DNA of 64,000 bases. It comes from Lepraria neglecta (lineage: Eukaryota; Ascomycota; Lecanoromycetes; Lecanorales; Stereocaulaceae). The DNA lies in NCBI GenBank assembly GCA_033220425.1, contig CM065651.1, positions 4,030,001-4,094,000 on the forward strand. Reading direction: 5' to 3'. Every line of letters starts with the position of its first letter. Position 1 is the stretch's first letter. The notes beneath the pieces are model-generated. The model saw only the letters and a list, made by a program, of their open reading frames with translations. It ran no database searches and was not told the origin of the DNA. Of this stretch, positions 1 to 11,018 are shown piece by piece. The position numbers and the translations under genes were made by a program.

Positions 1-1754
1 CTTCGCCTGGGACGATGAAGGTCGTGGCGTTGGGGCCGAAGTTGAAGAAGAGCTGTAGCAATTAGCAATCTGCGCTCTTTCATTTGGGTATAGATGTTCA
101 GCGCGTACCTGAGCAATGGTGAAGCAGACGAATTTGCCCGCAGTTCCGAGATGATTGTAGTCGCCGGCAATGATAGCGAACATCAGAGCCGTAACAAGGA
201 AGCCTTGGATCTGGATCCAGCGACGGCCGAGAATTTCGATGAAGTAGATGGTCAGGAAATAACCAGGTACGTAGCCGGCTGCGGCAATGATCAGATTGCC
301 GTAACCATTCTTGAGAAGAGTGTCGTATTCGGTCGTGCCTTTCGAGAAGCCGATGGCTGCGAGGAGGACAGACTGGTTAAGATTGACTCCGTAAAAGGCT
401 ACGTCGACCAGGAACCATGTTGATGCAGTGCCAATGAGCGTCTTCAAGTGTCGCCACTCAGAGAAGTACTGGAAGAAGGCTCGCATCTTGACGGAACTTG
501 ATGGTGGAGCGACGTTAGCTTCGACGATGGATGCGTTCCTTCCGGTCATGCCGTCCACTTCATGAGTTTCCGATTTGGGGTCTTTGGTGTAGTTCTCGTC
601 TGAGTCAACGGAGTTAAGGGATGGGGCTTTGAAGGTGCTGAGCTCTCCAGATTGCTGGAACTTCTTGCTCTCTGGCATGGTGAGACGGAAATATAGTGTC
701 GCGAATGCAGGGACGAGCGCGAGACCGATCTGAAGACGCCAAACAGCGTCGAGTTCGTTGTAGTGTCCAGCCTTTAGCGATTTGCTGAAGCATCCGAGGA
801 GGACCAATGTGACGATCGATCCTGCAAGGGTACCCTGAAGAGCTCATTAATTGCTTGCGTGAGGTCTGCGTGCAGTTGGCTCGACTTACCCAGCCTTGGT
901 TGGAAAAGATCCACCCAAGCATACGGCCACGGTTTCGGAGGGAGGACCTCTCAGCTACGATGGCCGCAGACATAGGATAGTCTCCTCCAATTCCGATACC
1001 CATGATGAGACGCATTGCGAAGAGATACCAGAACTTCATCCGAGTTGGGCCTTTGAGGTGGTTGGGCAAGCTGATGACGAGGATGACACCGATGATCATA
1101 ATGATCATCTCCTTTCCGTAGACGAATTTCCTGCCGAAAGCATCGCCCAAGAAGCCGAAAGAAAGTTGTCCGATGATGTTACCGATGTTTGCTGCTGCGT
1201 TGACTGCACCACGAAGTAGTAGTGGGTATGTAGGCGATTTCTTTCCCTGTAGGCCTCCCCAGTATCTATTGTCAGAAGCGGTCAGCGTCTAGATATTCGA
1301 GAGCGCAACGGACAGATCAAGCGGAATCGCATCGAGAGGGTGGACATCCATGGATCGCTGCAATGGGGAGTGGAATGGCGCTGGTCTGGTAGAAAGGGAT
1401 GTGTAGGAACGTACTCATAGGTCCAGATTGGTGTGACGAGATTGATGATAAACAGGTCGTAGGAGTCTAGGAAGAAGCCCACACTATGCTATGTCAGACA
1501 GGCTACCAGCAGTTGTTCTTTTTGTAGGTCTGACCCGCAGATTGCGTATAGCTTGAGATCGCCTCTGGTCATCACACGCGACATACCAGTCACGCCGGCT
1601 CTTTGTTCACGCTCATACTCGTCCTGTTCAAGCTGTTAGACCGCAGAAACACAACATAGACAGTCCGAATGACTCGGCCAGCGTTGGAACATACAATGGA
1701 GACGAGGTTCCCTTGGTCATCCTTGCGGGAGTAACTCTCCTCCTCCCACTTCAT
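1..1754 (-). CDS. Pho84-type inorganic phosphate transporter (MFS), 3' end off the window
   Basis: A high-affinity phosphate:proton symporter of the plasma membrane. The reading starts at the ATG at 1754 ([16 protein letters not shown]) and runs leftwards through several short introns. Seen in order: the helix-1 segment [20 protein letters not shown] (about 1420-1482), a loop with [13 protein letters not shown], the MFS segment [20 protein letters not shown] (about 950-1010), a variable cytoplasmic loop around 520-680, [10 protein letters not shown] after helix 8, and the family motif [10 protein letters not shown] at the left edge. These match the fungal Pho84/Pho-5 family, normally about 550-600 residues; the last helices lie beyond base 1. 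An intron lies at about 837-895, and another ends close to base 50. The first two intron borders are approximate. The family is usually induced by phosphate starvation, but no regulatory site was identified here. The family call is firm. Confidence 0.9.
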
Positions 1755-3571
1755 GATTGCGTGCGGTCAAGAAGTATTTGGCAACGCCTTGAAAGAGTGT
1801 GCGGTCTCGCGGTGTTCAGCTGTCAAAGACTGGCAGTTGCTTTGGAGGGGAAAAGAGCAGCAAGGGCCGGCGCCGTCGGCCACTTTATCTCAAGAAAGTA
1901 GTTCATAGCGTGACACTTCATGGCAGGGCCTAGGTAGGCTAAGGCTGACTAGGTCGCGTCTATGAAGCTATGGCCCTTCAGACTGCCTTCTAGTCGGGTC
2001 CACTACCGGCGAATCATGCATGTGCATGTCCTACTCCGCTGGGTACATTGCTGAGCTTGGGAGCCGCCAAGCGGAGTGCCAAGGACAGACGGTCGCGCCG
2101 CCAATCCTGGTAGGCGAGGTGCGAGTGGTCAAGTGGTGCTGAAAAAGGCCTTTGGTAGAAGCGAAAATTGCAAAGAAAGAGGCACGTTGAAGCATAGTGA
2201 AGTGAGACGCAGAAAACGTGGTCTAAATGGCATATCTGATAGGCTCAAGCCCCTTTTATGGCGGCGGGTCCAGACTCTTGGCTTGCAGCACGTAAGGTTG
2301 AGTTCTAGCTCCCGGCACCCACTAGGCCAAGAAAGATCAAACATATCCGACTGGACACCTCCATCCTGCTCTAGGATCGTACCATAGCCACTACAGACCC
2401 TATCCACCCCACGGCTTTACAATTAATGTTTGCTGATGCCAAAGTATGCCCACTGTTCAGGCTCGGGAAGAGCGAATATGCCCTGCCGAGGCCTCAAATG
2501 CCGACTTCCTATCTCGTCCGACCTCTTGTTTCCATGGTAAGCAGGAGCCCACGTGCATGATACTTTCCAAAATGTTTGATGGTAGCCTTGCCACATCTAC
2601 TCTCATCTCCACTATATAGGCAGAATTTAAGGCATTATTCCAAAACAATCATGGTTCAGAGCATGCCGAAACGTTGATTCTTCTCGACCCACGGAGATAT
2701 TTTTCGGCCGAGATTTGACTTTGCTTTAGAACGGCCCGTTTCAGTCTGCTCAATGACCGATCCTTGTAGATTATGCTGGCCAGATGTTCATTTCCTGACT
2801 GCGGGCTTTCTCGGGTTGATCGTGCACCTACCGAGTCGTGGCTATTCCCGGGCTCGTGACGTTGCGCCCAGCAATGAGAAGTCTATAACGGCTGGGGAAT
2901 ATTCCGGCTGGCCATGAGCTCGGCTGGCTCTCGGGTTGTTTTTTTAATGTCTCATTGGGACCTGCCCCTTCAATGGGAAGATTTGCGCATGCGTAGACGC
3001 CAGGACGGCTATCGTCAGATGTCGGGTCATGGAGGTAATCGCTAAGCTAGATGAGACCGCTGAGGCTCGGCGGCTGAGTCAACAAAGGTTGAAAATTTCC
3101 GATTTGAGCAGCCGTGGTTGTATCATGTTCACAACGTGCTCTTTCGATTCGCCTGACAGCTGTACCGGCCTTTCCGGTCTTCTGGCCCAGACTCGATGGC
3201 TTCTTCATGTCTGTCATCCGGGTGAATAGCAATATGAAGTAAATCAAATCTTGAAGATGAGTCGACGGGAAGTAGTAGAGCGGAACAAACATCCTTTCTG
3301 GATGAGTCTTCCAGCGTGCAAAGGCAAAAGGAACATTCGTAGATTGCTTAACATATTCTTTGGCAAGATAGCAGAAAACTGGACGGAGAGAGTGCCGCCA
3401 TTCCGGTGTTGTACCAGCTGTAGAGTATAGTATAATTGAGATAGTTGTAAAAGTTGGCCACTTCGTCAAATTCTCAACAATTTCCTGCAAACCCGCTCTC
3501 GAACTTCATCAAAGTAGGGTCAATATAATTTGGGATCATTAAGAGAAATAGAAAATTTATGGTTGAGAATG
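1755..3571. other. Intergenic stretch, no convincing gene
   Basis: Between the transporter start and the tRNA I see no supported gene. A minus-strand open frame at 3047-3490 (147 codons, beginning MQEIVENLTKWPTF) has fairly protein-like composition but no recognisable family and no flanking exon. It is noted only as a weak possibility. Confidence 0.4.
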
Positions 3572-3666
3572 GGCAACTTGGCCGAGTGGTTATGGCGCTA
3601 GTTTCAGGTCTTTGCCAACTTACCTACTAGTTCGAAAGAGCGAGGGTTCGAATCCCTCAGTTGTCA
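3572..3666 (+). tRNA. tRNA-Leu(CAG) with an intron
   Basis: The acceptor stem GGCAACT (3572-3578) pairs with AGTTGTC (3659-3665), followed by discriminator A at 3666. The D arm is GCC..GGC (3581-3596) with the class II sequence TGGCCGAGTGGTTATGGCG. The anticodon stem CTAGT (3598-3602) pairs with ACTAG (3626-3630), and the anticodon is CAG at 3605-3607. A 16-base intron is placed at 3609-3624, directly after position 37, as in eukaryotic nuclear tRNAs. A long variable arm (3631-3641) and a T arm GAGGG..CCCTC (3642-3658) complete a leucine-type tRNA. The 3' CCA is not encoded, as expected. Confidence 0.93.
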
Positions 3667-3987
3667 TCAATTTTTGCATTCCAGCACTTTCGCGGTCATT
3701 GATTGTGAGGGAGCAAGCCTTTTGAAATCTTCCAACGAGGGAGATGAAAGATGGCGGCAAATCGGGCTAGCGCGCCTAAATTCAGCCAACCTAGTTTCCC
3801 CCAATGCTCCATTGCATCATGCATTACGAGTATCGAGCTTCATACAACGACTCACGAGCTCGGGAGTGGTTCTATTTCTCTTTTGTAGCACGGGAGGCTG
3901 TATAACGCTGTTTAAAAGCTGGTAGCTTGTCGTTGACCTGCTGGCAGCTGCGTTGTTTCTCCTCGAATGCTTTGAATCCTGCCCATC

Positions 3988-5814
3988 ATGATCGTACGAT
4001 CTCTCACGAATCGCAGCGCGGCTGCTAGAATTCTGTTCATCTGCTCTATATCTCTGCTGTTCACAGACTCATTTGCACTTTCGATACGTGATCTAGAAGT
4101 GCTTTCACTCAATGGCGACCTTACAGCGGAGCAACCCTTACAGAGACATACGGGACGCCTTGGAGGACTAGATCCTTTGCAACATCAACCTCTCGCTGCT
4201 GAAGAAGACGCGATTCCTCGACAAGATGCTTTACAACAGTCTCACGCCTCCCCTTCTACCTACACCGCCCTTCTCGACGCCCTCGAGATGATGGAATCCC
4301 ACTTCTTCGAAATCTCCATGGGCACTTGGCCTCAAGCCATCGACTGGACAGCAGCTGTAATGGGCACTCAGATCTCCGCGACTTTGTCTTCCATGACCGA
4401 ATACTTCAAATCCCTACAATCAGGCTCTTCTCCGCTCTCCCGAGACGAGTCACGCGACCACGAGAATCTCATAAACCGCTACTTCACACAAATCACATCC
4501 TTCTATTTCGGCGAAAACGCATTCAGTCTGCGCACACAGGCTTACGATGATATGCTATGGGTAGTTCTCGGCTGGCTCGAGGCAATAAAATTCATCGACC
4601 TCCATTCCTCCCTCCACTACGCGGAGGACGGCGACGACCACAGCAACAGCTCACAATGGTACGCGCGCCAATTCATCCCTCAGTACGCCCACCGCGCCCG
4701 CGTCTTCTACAACCTTGCGTCCAAAGGCTGGGACACCGATTTGTGCGGAGGAGGCATGACATGGAACCCCTACCTAGCGCCCTACAAGAACGCCATCACA
4801 AACCAGCTCTACATCGCAGCTAGCATTGGAATGTATTTACACTTCCCAGGGGATTGTAACTCCTCGCCATTCGCAGCCAACCAAGAGCTACCGCCCGCGA
4901 AAGCGCACGACGCCCAATACCTCAATAACGCGGTAGAAGCATACAAATGGCTGAAAGGGAGCGGCATGAGAAATGAGCAGGGTCTATACGTGGACGGCTT
5001 CCACATCAAAGGTTGGCGCGGGGGGAGGGATGGCAACAATGGAACCGAAAAATGCGACCTACGAGATGAAAGCGTCTATACATACAACCAAGGTGTACTC
5101 CTCTCCGGCCTGCGTGGTTTATGGGTAGCAACGAGCGTGCGGCAATACCTACTAGACGGACACGAGCTCGTGCAAAATGTGATAGCTGCCACAGGCTGGG
5201 AAGACAGAGGCACAGAGCGCAAATGGCGCTGGGCTGGCCTAGGAAGAGGTGGCGTGATGGAAGAACAATGTGACTGGAGCGGCACATGCAGCCAGAATGG
5301 ACAGACTTTCAAAGGGATATTCTTCCATCATCTGACGCTCTTTTGCTCTCCACTGCCAAAGGGACATGATGATAGTGCATTGCACCAGCAGAGCTGTAAT
5401 GGATATGCGGATTGGATTCGGCATAATGCGTTTGCTGCATACATTACGAGGAATGAGAAGGGCGAATTCGGCGAATGGTGGGGTAGGCCGTCACCAAAGG
5501 ACGCTGACGAGGATGATGAGGACGATACAGTAGGCATGCTACCCCCGATTAGCGTGGGGACTGATTATCGGAATGATGGTGTGCCGAGGGATGAGATTTG
5601 GCGTTTGCCGGAAGACGATGCTATGTACCGACCTTGGAAGTATGGGAGAGAGGTACATGAGCAGAGCAATTGGGAAGAAGTCTCAGCGGCCGAAGAACCA
5701 CGACAGCAGGATATCAATGATAGAGGACGGGGTAGGACGGTTGAAACACAAAGTGGTGGCGTCGCTGTGCTGAGAGCGTTATGGAAGCTTGTGGAATCGA
5801 GGCAGGAAGGGTGA
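3988..5814 (+). CDS. Secreted GH76-like alpha-1,6-mannanase family protein
   Basis: A single-exon gene of 608 residues. An N-terminal hydrophobic segment (about residues 14-30) looks like a signal peptide. The body resembles glycoside hydrolase family 76, the (alpha/alpha)6-barrel endo-alpha-1,6-mannanases including the Dcw1/Dfg5 cell-wall enzymes. Seen: an aromatic segment YDDMLWVVLGWLEA with the paired aspartates at residues 187-188 (the catalytic DD of the family), KGWDTDLCGGGMTWNP, KNAITNQLYIAASIGMYL, and YTYNQGVLLSGLRGLW, which is a typical GH76 motif. The C-terminal region after about residue 500 is acidic and low in complexity, with DADEDDEDD. No GPI-anchor signal is evident at the end, so it may be a soluble extracellular or wall-associated protein. 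The exact substrate is inference from family. Confidence 0.85.
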   Translation: MIVRSLTNRSAAARILFICSISLLFTDSFALSIRDLEVLSLNGDLTAEQPLQRHTGRLGGLDPLQHQPLAAEEDAIPRQDALQQSHASPSTYTALLDALEMMESHFFEISMGTWPQAIDWTAAVMGTQISATLSSMTEYFKSLQSGSSPLSRDESRDHENLINRYFTQITSFYFGENAFSLRTQAYDDMLWVVLGWLEAIKFIDLHSSLHYAEDGDDHSNSSQWYARQFIPQYAHRARVFYNLASKGWDTDLCGGGMTWNPYLAPYKNAITNQLYIAASIGMYLHFPGDCNSSPFAANQELPPAKAHDAQYLNNAVEAYKWLKGSGMRNEQGLYVDGFHIKGWRGGRDGNNGTEKCDLRDESVYTYNQGVLLSGLRGLWVATSVRQYLLDGHELVQNVIAATGWEDRGTERKWRWAGLGRGGVMEEQCDWSGTCSQNGQTFKGIFFHHLTLFCSPLPKGHDDSALHQQSCNGYADWIRHNAFAAYITRNEKGEFGEWWGRPSPKDADEDDEDDTVGMLPPISVGTDYRNDGVPRDEIWRLPEDDAMYRPWKYGREVHEQSNWEEVSAAEEPRQQDINDRGRGRTVETQSGGVAVLRALWKLVESRQEG

Positions 5815-6078
5815 TGACTGGGAAAATACTTTGTATGCATAGGTGTATTGTTCAACGTATCTGCAATTTAAAATGCTACGAGTCGTTTTGGTCGCACGAT
5901 TTATATTACGTTGCTATGTTGTCGCAGATGTCAGGATATTCAACTAAGGTTTAGGTCGAAGAATACTTTATATGAGCGTCAACGGTACAATCATGGCTCA
6001 AATCTAGATTTTGGAGCAGATGTTCCTGGCGAGGAACTTATTCTGTGAAGTTAGAGCGGCTCATCCTTCGCTCCATTG

Positions 6079-6229
6079 GAAGTTCTTCTGTGTTTGGGAC
6101 CTTGATATTTGAGCAGCGATGTTGGCAAACCAGTTATTCAATGATCCTGAAGTGGCCAGTCCTGAGCTCGAGTAGAAGTCCTTCTGTATCAAAATCTGGA
6201 TATTTGAGCAGAGATACTCGCCAGAAACA
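6079..6229. repeat. Two diverged 55-bp units about 96 bp apart
   Basis: A block beginning GAAGTTCTTCTGT at 6079 recurs in diverged form, GAAGTCCTTCTGT, at 6175. Both contain ATATTTGAGCAG and end in a CCAG-like sequence. A third, weaker relative may sit near 6011. This looks like an old duplication upstream of the next gene; no function is implied. Confidence 0.4.
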
Positions 6230-6464
6230 TGTCCCAAGAGTTCAGAACGTCAACTTTTAGTCTCTCGGAGAACTGCAACAAAGACAATCCTGACTTGTCC
6301 CAATCTCTGCCGGCATCATGTCTTATTGTCCCAATCACAATACTCGACGCCGGTATCAACCGGGAAGCTATACAAAGACATCCAGCTGTTTCCTTCACTT
6401 CGCACCTTCGTGCTACCACCATTACTCCCCAGGATCAACCACAAAAATCAACGAAGCAGTAAAC

Positions 6465-6998
6465 ATGTCTGATCCCCAGCCCAGGAAGGTCGTCCCAACA
6501 GGCGAACAAGTCAATATACGCGGCGTTATCTTCGATATGCAGCAGCTGGAGCCAATGTCAGACTCTCCACCTCCACCTACACGTACAGCGCCGAGGCCCC
6601 CTTCCGTCAGCCACACCTCCGAAGATCAGCCAAGTGAGAAAGCAGCAGGCAAGCAGCGAGAGAAAATGGGCCCTCCATCCAAATTGAAAGTGCCAAGCAT
6701 CCGAACCATCGTCGATTCGTCAGAGGACCGGCTCAGTGAGAAGGCAATGGGCGAGCAGAGCGAGGAGTCGGGGCTTGCACTTGGTGATAGTGACAAGGAG
6801 CAGCAGAATGACAAGACGAAGCAGAAGGACGATAGGGACACACTGCCAAGCAGCAGGAAGCAAGAGTATCAGCAGGGTGGCAGTCCAAAGAGCAAGCGGA
6901 GGGGAAGGAAAGTTTTAACCGTTATGAGCGTTATCGGGGAGGAAGCAGCTGGTAGCGAGAGCGATGATGAAGGGGTGCAGGCTGGAGGATTGGCTTGA
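6465..6998 (+). CDS. Hypothetical disordered protein
   Basis: I chose the ATG at 6465 (MSDPQPRKVVPTGEQVNIRG), giving 177 residues. The frame stays open further upstream, but that part reads like untranslated sequence. The protein is rich in Pro, Ser, Glu, Lys and Gln. Two related blocks, SEDQPSEKAAGKQRE and SEDRLSEKAMGEQSEE, form an internal repeat of about 40 residues. A basic stretch (PKSKRRGRKVL) lies near the C terminus and could be a nuclear signal. There are no membrane segments or recognisable domains. The short ordered part at the start (residues 12-24, with VNIRGVIFDMQQ) is the only candidate motif. Function unknown. Confidence 0.55.
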   Translation: MSDPQPRKVVPTGEQVNIRGVIFDMQQLEPMSDSPPPPTRTAPRPPSVSHTSEDQPSEKAAGKQREKMGPPSKLKVPSIRTIVDSSEDRLSEKAMGEQSEESGLALGDSDKEQQNDKTKQKDDRDTLPSSRKQEYQQGGSPKSKRRGRKVLTVMSVIGEEAAGSESDDEGVQAGGLA

Positions 6999-7254
6999 GG
7001 GAGAGGGACACAATGATGGAAACAACGGGGGTGTTGCGACGACGAGGATGGCGATATGCTCATTTTGGGGTCGGTTACCCTTCTGATTGGTACGCAGCTC
7101 AAAATTGGTCCTGTGGTTTTGAGAATCGAAAGCTAATTTCTGCTAGAGGATGACTGGCTCGAACAGCGTGACGCATTGTAATTACTGCAGACCTCAGGCA
7201 TGTGTCTTCACATCATCAATGAGAAGGCTCCATTTCTTAGTAATTGCCTGATCT

Positions 7255-7993
7255 TCATCCACTTTTCCTTGAAAAAAACGGCTGAAGGCTTCCGCTCCGC
7301 TCCTCGTCGGACTTCTTTGAATTGTTCGGACGTCTTTGAACTTTATCTGGAAATGATTTCAACAGCACTTCACGTCTGTGTTCATCTTCATTGAGCACAA
7401 AAGCCATGTCTTCCGGTATCGGCCCCAGTAGGGGATCTGTTACCACGTTTCAGAGATGCGACATCCGGTGGTCGACCGGGACTGAGTCCATGCATACCCC
7501 AAGAACCTATCTTCTCGCGAAGGTTGCCCTTGACAGTCGTCCATGATCAGAGAACATGTCCGAAGTGAATGTAGAACAAAGAGGCGGATGAAACATCGAG
7601 GGAACCCATTGCCACCGAAGTACGCAGGTAACCTTAAGCCATGGATCGGAAGCACGTACCCTTATCTCATAATAACATACCTTCGGATTAATGGTCTCAG
7701 CGGCCATCCCCAATCGAGCATGTCCCCAGCGAAGGTAGAACAAAGATGTGGACCATATTTCCAAGTGAATCCAATTGCCGTAGTATGGAAAATGATCCTC
7801 GAATTTTCCATCGGAAGCGAGCACCTTGATATCGTCAAGTGTTTTCTCTCGAGTCCGCCTCGGAGGAAGGGATTCCACGAGTGAATTAATTGTTAATGAG
7901 GGGCGAGTGTATCCCACGAGAACACGATGTAGACGTAAAGGATTTCGTCTGCAAGAAAGAGCAAATGGAAAGTCTGACGGCCGTAAAGAACAG
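7255..7993 (-). pseudogene. Decayed ORF beside a foldback element
   Basis: On the minus strand one frame reads protein-like text for about 240 codons, with segments such as LASDGKFEDHFPYYGNWIH, MAAETINPKVCYYE and LLGPIPEDMAFVLNEDEHRR. Two in-frame stops interrupt it between about 7440 and 7510. The 5' end abuts the inverted-repeat element starting at 7994, which may have displaced the original start. No family was recognised. An undetected intron could explain part of the interruption, but both stops lie within about 70 bases and I see no good splice pair around them. Confidence 0.4.
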
Positions 7994-8273
7994 TATCCCA
8001 TCACCTGGTAGAGTGGGTACTCGTTTCCTTGGCAGAGAACACCAAAAACTCCATAATATTAATAACTACTGAATCGACTCTACAAGAGGTCAAAATCGAC
8101 GAGATCGTGCACCAAGGACTCGATATGGCTGTGCCTTATATAGAATTAATATATGTAATCATAAGAGGTGCTGGAACGAGCATATCCAGTCGATTCAGTA
8201 GTTATTAATACTATGGAGTTTTTGGTGTTCTCTGCCAAGGAAACGAGTACCCACTCTACCAGGTGATGGGATA
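7994..8273. mobile_element. MITE-like foldback element with 86-bp inverted repeats
   Basis: The left arm (7994-8079) and right arm (8188-8273) are inverted copies over 86 bases with one mismatch (CATAATATT against CATAGTATT). They enclose a 108-base non-coding centre. The ends read TATCCCATCACC and GGTGATGGGATA, so the outermost TA could be a TA target-site duplication of the Tc1/mariner/pogo type, leaving termini TCCCATCACC. There is no transposase inside, so it would depend on a helper element elsewhere. Near-identity of the arms suggests recent movement or recent formation. Without a second copy in this window the transposon identity remains inference. Confidence 0.65.
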
Positions 8274-9421
8274 GCATTCGATCTACACGCAGTCCACTCC
8301 GAATGGCAAAAAACAAAGGAAACGCCTAACATCCGCAATGTCCAGCTTCCCCAGGAAAAATGCAGGAAGCCCATCTCGTACAGGAGGAACAAAGTTGAAG
8401 TTTAACATGTGTAAGTGACGATATATAATTATGACAAACCAAACGAGATTCACACTGGAGGGCGTTGGCATTATGTGGTGGGCTTAGTGCCAGGGTCGTA
8501 GCCCTAGCCGCCAGAGATTCCAATTGGGGTTAGCGTAAAACTGAGAAGTCTACTTATTCTGCATGCAAATCCATAGAATTAGCAATACACACAATATCAA
8601 CACCATTCTTCTCATATGAGCTTATCAGCTCGTCCACGTGCTAAAGGGAGGCGTAGAATAAAGAAAAGCGGTCGAATCTATCGGCAAGGGCCGCTGAAAA
8701 GTTCCCGGACCTATGCGCGTGGAACATTATAAAGATTTCACAAATCAATGTTGTAGAGCTAGAACAAAGGAAGGCTGGCCCCTGGTCACCGCCTCTTATG
8801 CACCCCACGCCCGGAGACACTCGATGTGGGGGTGCCCGAGGACTCTGCAGGAATCCATGGAACAGAAAGGAATGCCATCAGATCGGGACGATCATCAACA
8901 TATATCGCGCTCGGGCCTCTGGAAGGCTTGGAAGGCGATCACGACATGAGCAAAATTCTGGAAGGTAGTATTTAGCATGTCGCGTCGGGTGGAAAGACGA
9001 AGTACCAGAAAGGAGACGAACAGCAACAGGTCTTATCAAGCGCGTCGGTGGCTGAGATGGCAACATCCACATGGGGGCCAAGATGCATGCGATGCCTCCA
9101 CCGGGGGCGTTCATTCGCTGTAGCGCACGTCGCAAGGTTTGATATGCTCTGCTGAGTCGAAAAGGTTTGTTAGGGAAGCACGAGTCTTACGGCCCAAACA
9201 CCCGCCTGCCTCTTGCCCGTATCGGGCCACCCAAGACCCCACTTAACACTTACTATCGGAGAACCCTCGTAGAAAAAAAAAAGTTTGAAAAATGGACCAA
9301 ATCGACTGACACGTACAACAACTGCCTGCAATGAACACGACTCAAGTGTGTGACTAATTATAGATTATTTATTCCTCAATACTCACCGCTCCCTTCTCCC
9401 TCTCCTTCTTTTCTCTTCATT
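8274..9421. other. Intergenic stretch with a CT-rich promoter before the APRT gene
   Basis: No gene is supported. Just before the next gene, 9385-9420 is almost pure pyrimidine (CTCCCTTCTCCCTCTCC and onwards), a common core-promoter feature of filamentous fungi. A run of ten A residues lies at about 9273. Confidence 0.5.
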
Positions 9422-10131
9422 ATGCCAGAATCTACTTCCTCTCACCCACCAAGAGATTGCCCAAATGCCTCCGAAATACCCCAACGAGGAACCCCCAACA
9501 TGTCCTCCTCCTCCTCCGAACTCGCCAGTCTTAAGATAAAGCTTCATAAATCTCTACGCCAATTCCCTGACTTCCCAACACCCGGCGTCCTCTTCGAAGA
9601 CATCCTTCCCCTCTTCAGCAACCCTGTCCTACACGAAGCCTTCATTCGTGCCCTCGAGCTACACATACATACCAATTACCCTGAAGGTCAACGGCCCGAC
9701 GTTGTCGTGGGACTGGAAGCTCGAGGCTTCCTATTCGGCCCCAGCCTGGCCCTGCGACTGGGTGCTGGCTTTGTGCCTGTGAGGAAACAGGGCAAGCTAC
9801 CTGGGCCCACTGAGACGGCCAGCTACGAAAAAGAATACGGGGCAGATTTCTTCCAGATTCAGGCAGATGCTATCAAGCAGGGGCAGAAAGTGCTGGTGAT
9901 AGACGATATAGTTGCTACTGGTAAGACATACCCTCGAACACAATAAGGATGTTCTGACATGCTTCAGGCGGGTCTGCTGCCGCTGCTGGGTCACTTGTCA
10001 AGAAATTGGGCGGAGTACTACTCGGCTACGTCTTCATCCTAGAACTCGATTTCCTCAAAGGCCGTGAAAAGCTCGATGCTCCTACCTACACTCTTCTGTC
10101 GAGCCAATCGAATGGCCTCGAAAAGACTTGA
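9422..10131 (+). CDS. APT1: Adenine phosphoribosyltransferase
   Basis: This enzyme makes AMP from adenine and PRPP in the cytosolic purine salvage pathway. Exon 1 is 9422-9920 and exon 2 is 9968-10131, joined across a 47-base GT-AG intron inside the PRPP-binding loop. The spliced loop reads [18 protein letters not shown], the family signature. Other family landmarks are [33 protein letters not shown] and the flexible-loop region [21 protein letters not shown]. From the ATG at 9422 the protein is 220 residues. The in-frame ATG at 9500 ([12 protein letters not shown]) gives 194 residues, closer to the usual 180-190, and may be the true or alternative start. The identification is firm; the start is not. 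Confidence 0.93.
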
Positions 10132-11018
10132 AATCCTACTGCGGTGCTCACAACATTCCACAGCATACTCGATACCACGGTAGAGCCTTGGGTGTTTATT
10201 ACCAAAGAAACATGGCATGAATGTACATACATGGATGCCCATGAAATGGTCACGCTGATCAGCCGCCTCTCTGCAAGACGCAAGTTAATACTCTGCGGTA
10301 CATGGCATTTGTCTTACAGGCCCTTCAAAACTTCCAATGGCAAATACTATTGCTGCTCACGCAGTATTCGAGGATAAACTACTTCAACAGCTTGCTCGAA
10401 TTCTTGGACCCGGAGAAAAGAAACCCAAATCCTCGACTCGTCTCCTCAACACCCGACGACACAAAAACTATCCCTCTCCAGCTCTTTGGGTCTTGATTGT
10501 TACTTTGCTGCAAAGGAATCGGCTCCTCAGGAGCCTTGCACGATGCAGGTGTTCGGAAAGCGGTCAATAAATGCAGGAGTACCCGTGGGAGTCCCGGCTA
10601 TGGACATAATAATTGGTATTCGGTGAGGTAGCAGTACCTTAGATAATGCAGGATTTCGGAATAAAATGGTCTTCAAAGAACGCTCTTAGACGTTGGTGCT
10701 GCGCTCAATACAATTCTCCACTTCAACCTATACAATGACCTCACATATGGCAATCAAAACCACGACTGGCGTAATCAAAAGAGGTGGGGTTTTATGCGTA
10801 AGCGAGAACCTCAAACTACCACTCCATTATACTACCTTGGGATTTCGACCGGACCCTGCTAGACTCCACCAAACCTTCCCCACATGCTACCCACAGCACG
10901 AAGAACTTGGATCTCACAGCTCAGACCTCGAAAACCCTCCTCAGTTGCGTGTACAATACCCTATCTCCGGCCCAACTCCCCACATCGAACCCTCCACCTC
11001 ACTCCAACAATTGCAAAA
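10132..11018 (+). other. No intact gene; scattered coding-like fragments
   Basis: Short plus-strand stretches read like protein, for example MANTIAAHAVFEDKLLQQLA from 10337 and DVGAALNTILHFNLYNDLTY near 10690. They do not join into one open gene and I recognise no family. This may be another decayed gene, or chance. The RidA gene begins at 11019. Confidence 0.3.

Noticed and set aside
3047-3490. Minus-strand frame of 147 codons as a gene
   Set aside because: No family, no neighbouring exon and no clear promoter. It is kept only as a remark in the intergenic entry.
7994-8273. Intrinsic terminator or tRNA-like fold
   Set aside because: The 86-base arms and 108-base centre are far longer than such structures, and the context is eukaryotic.
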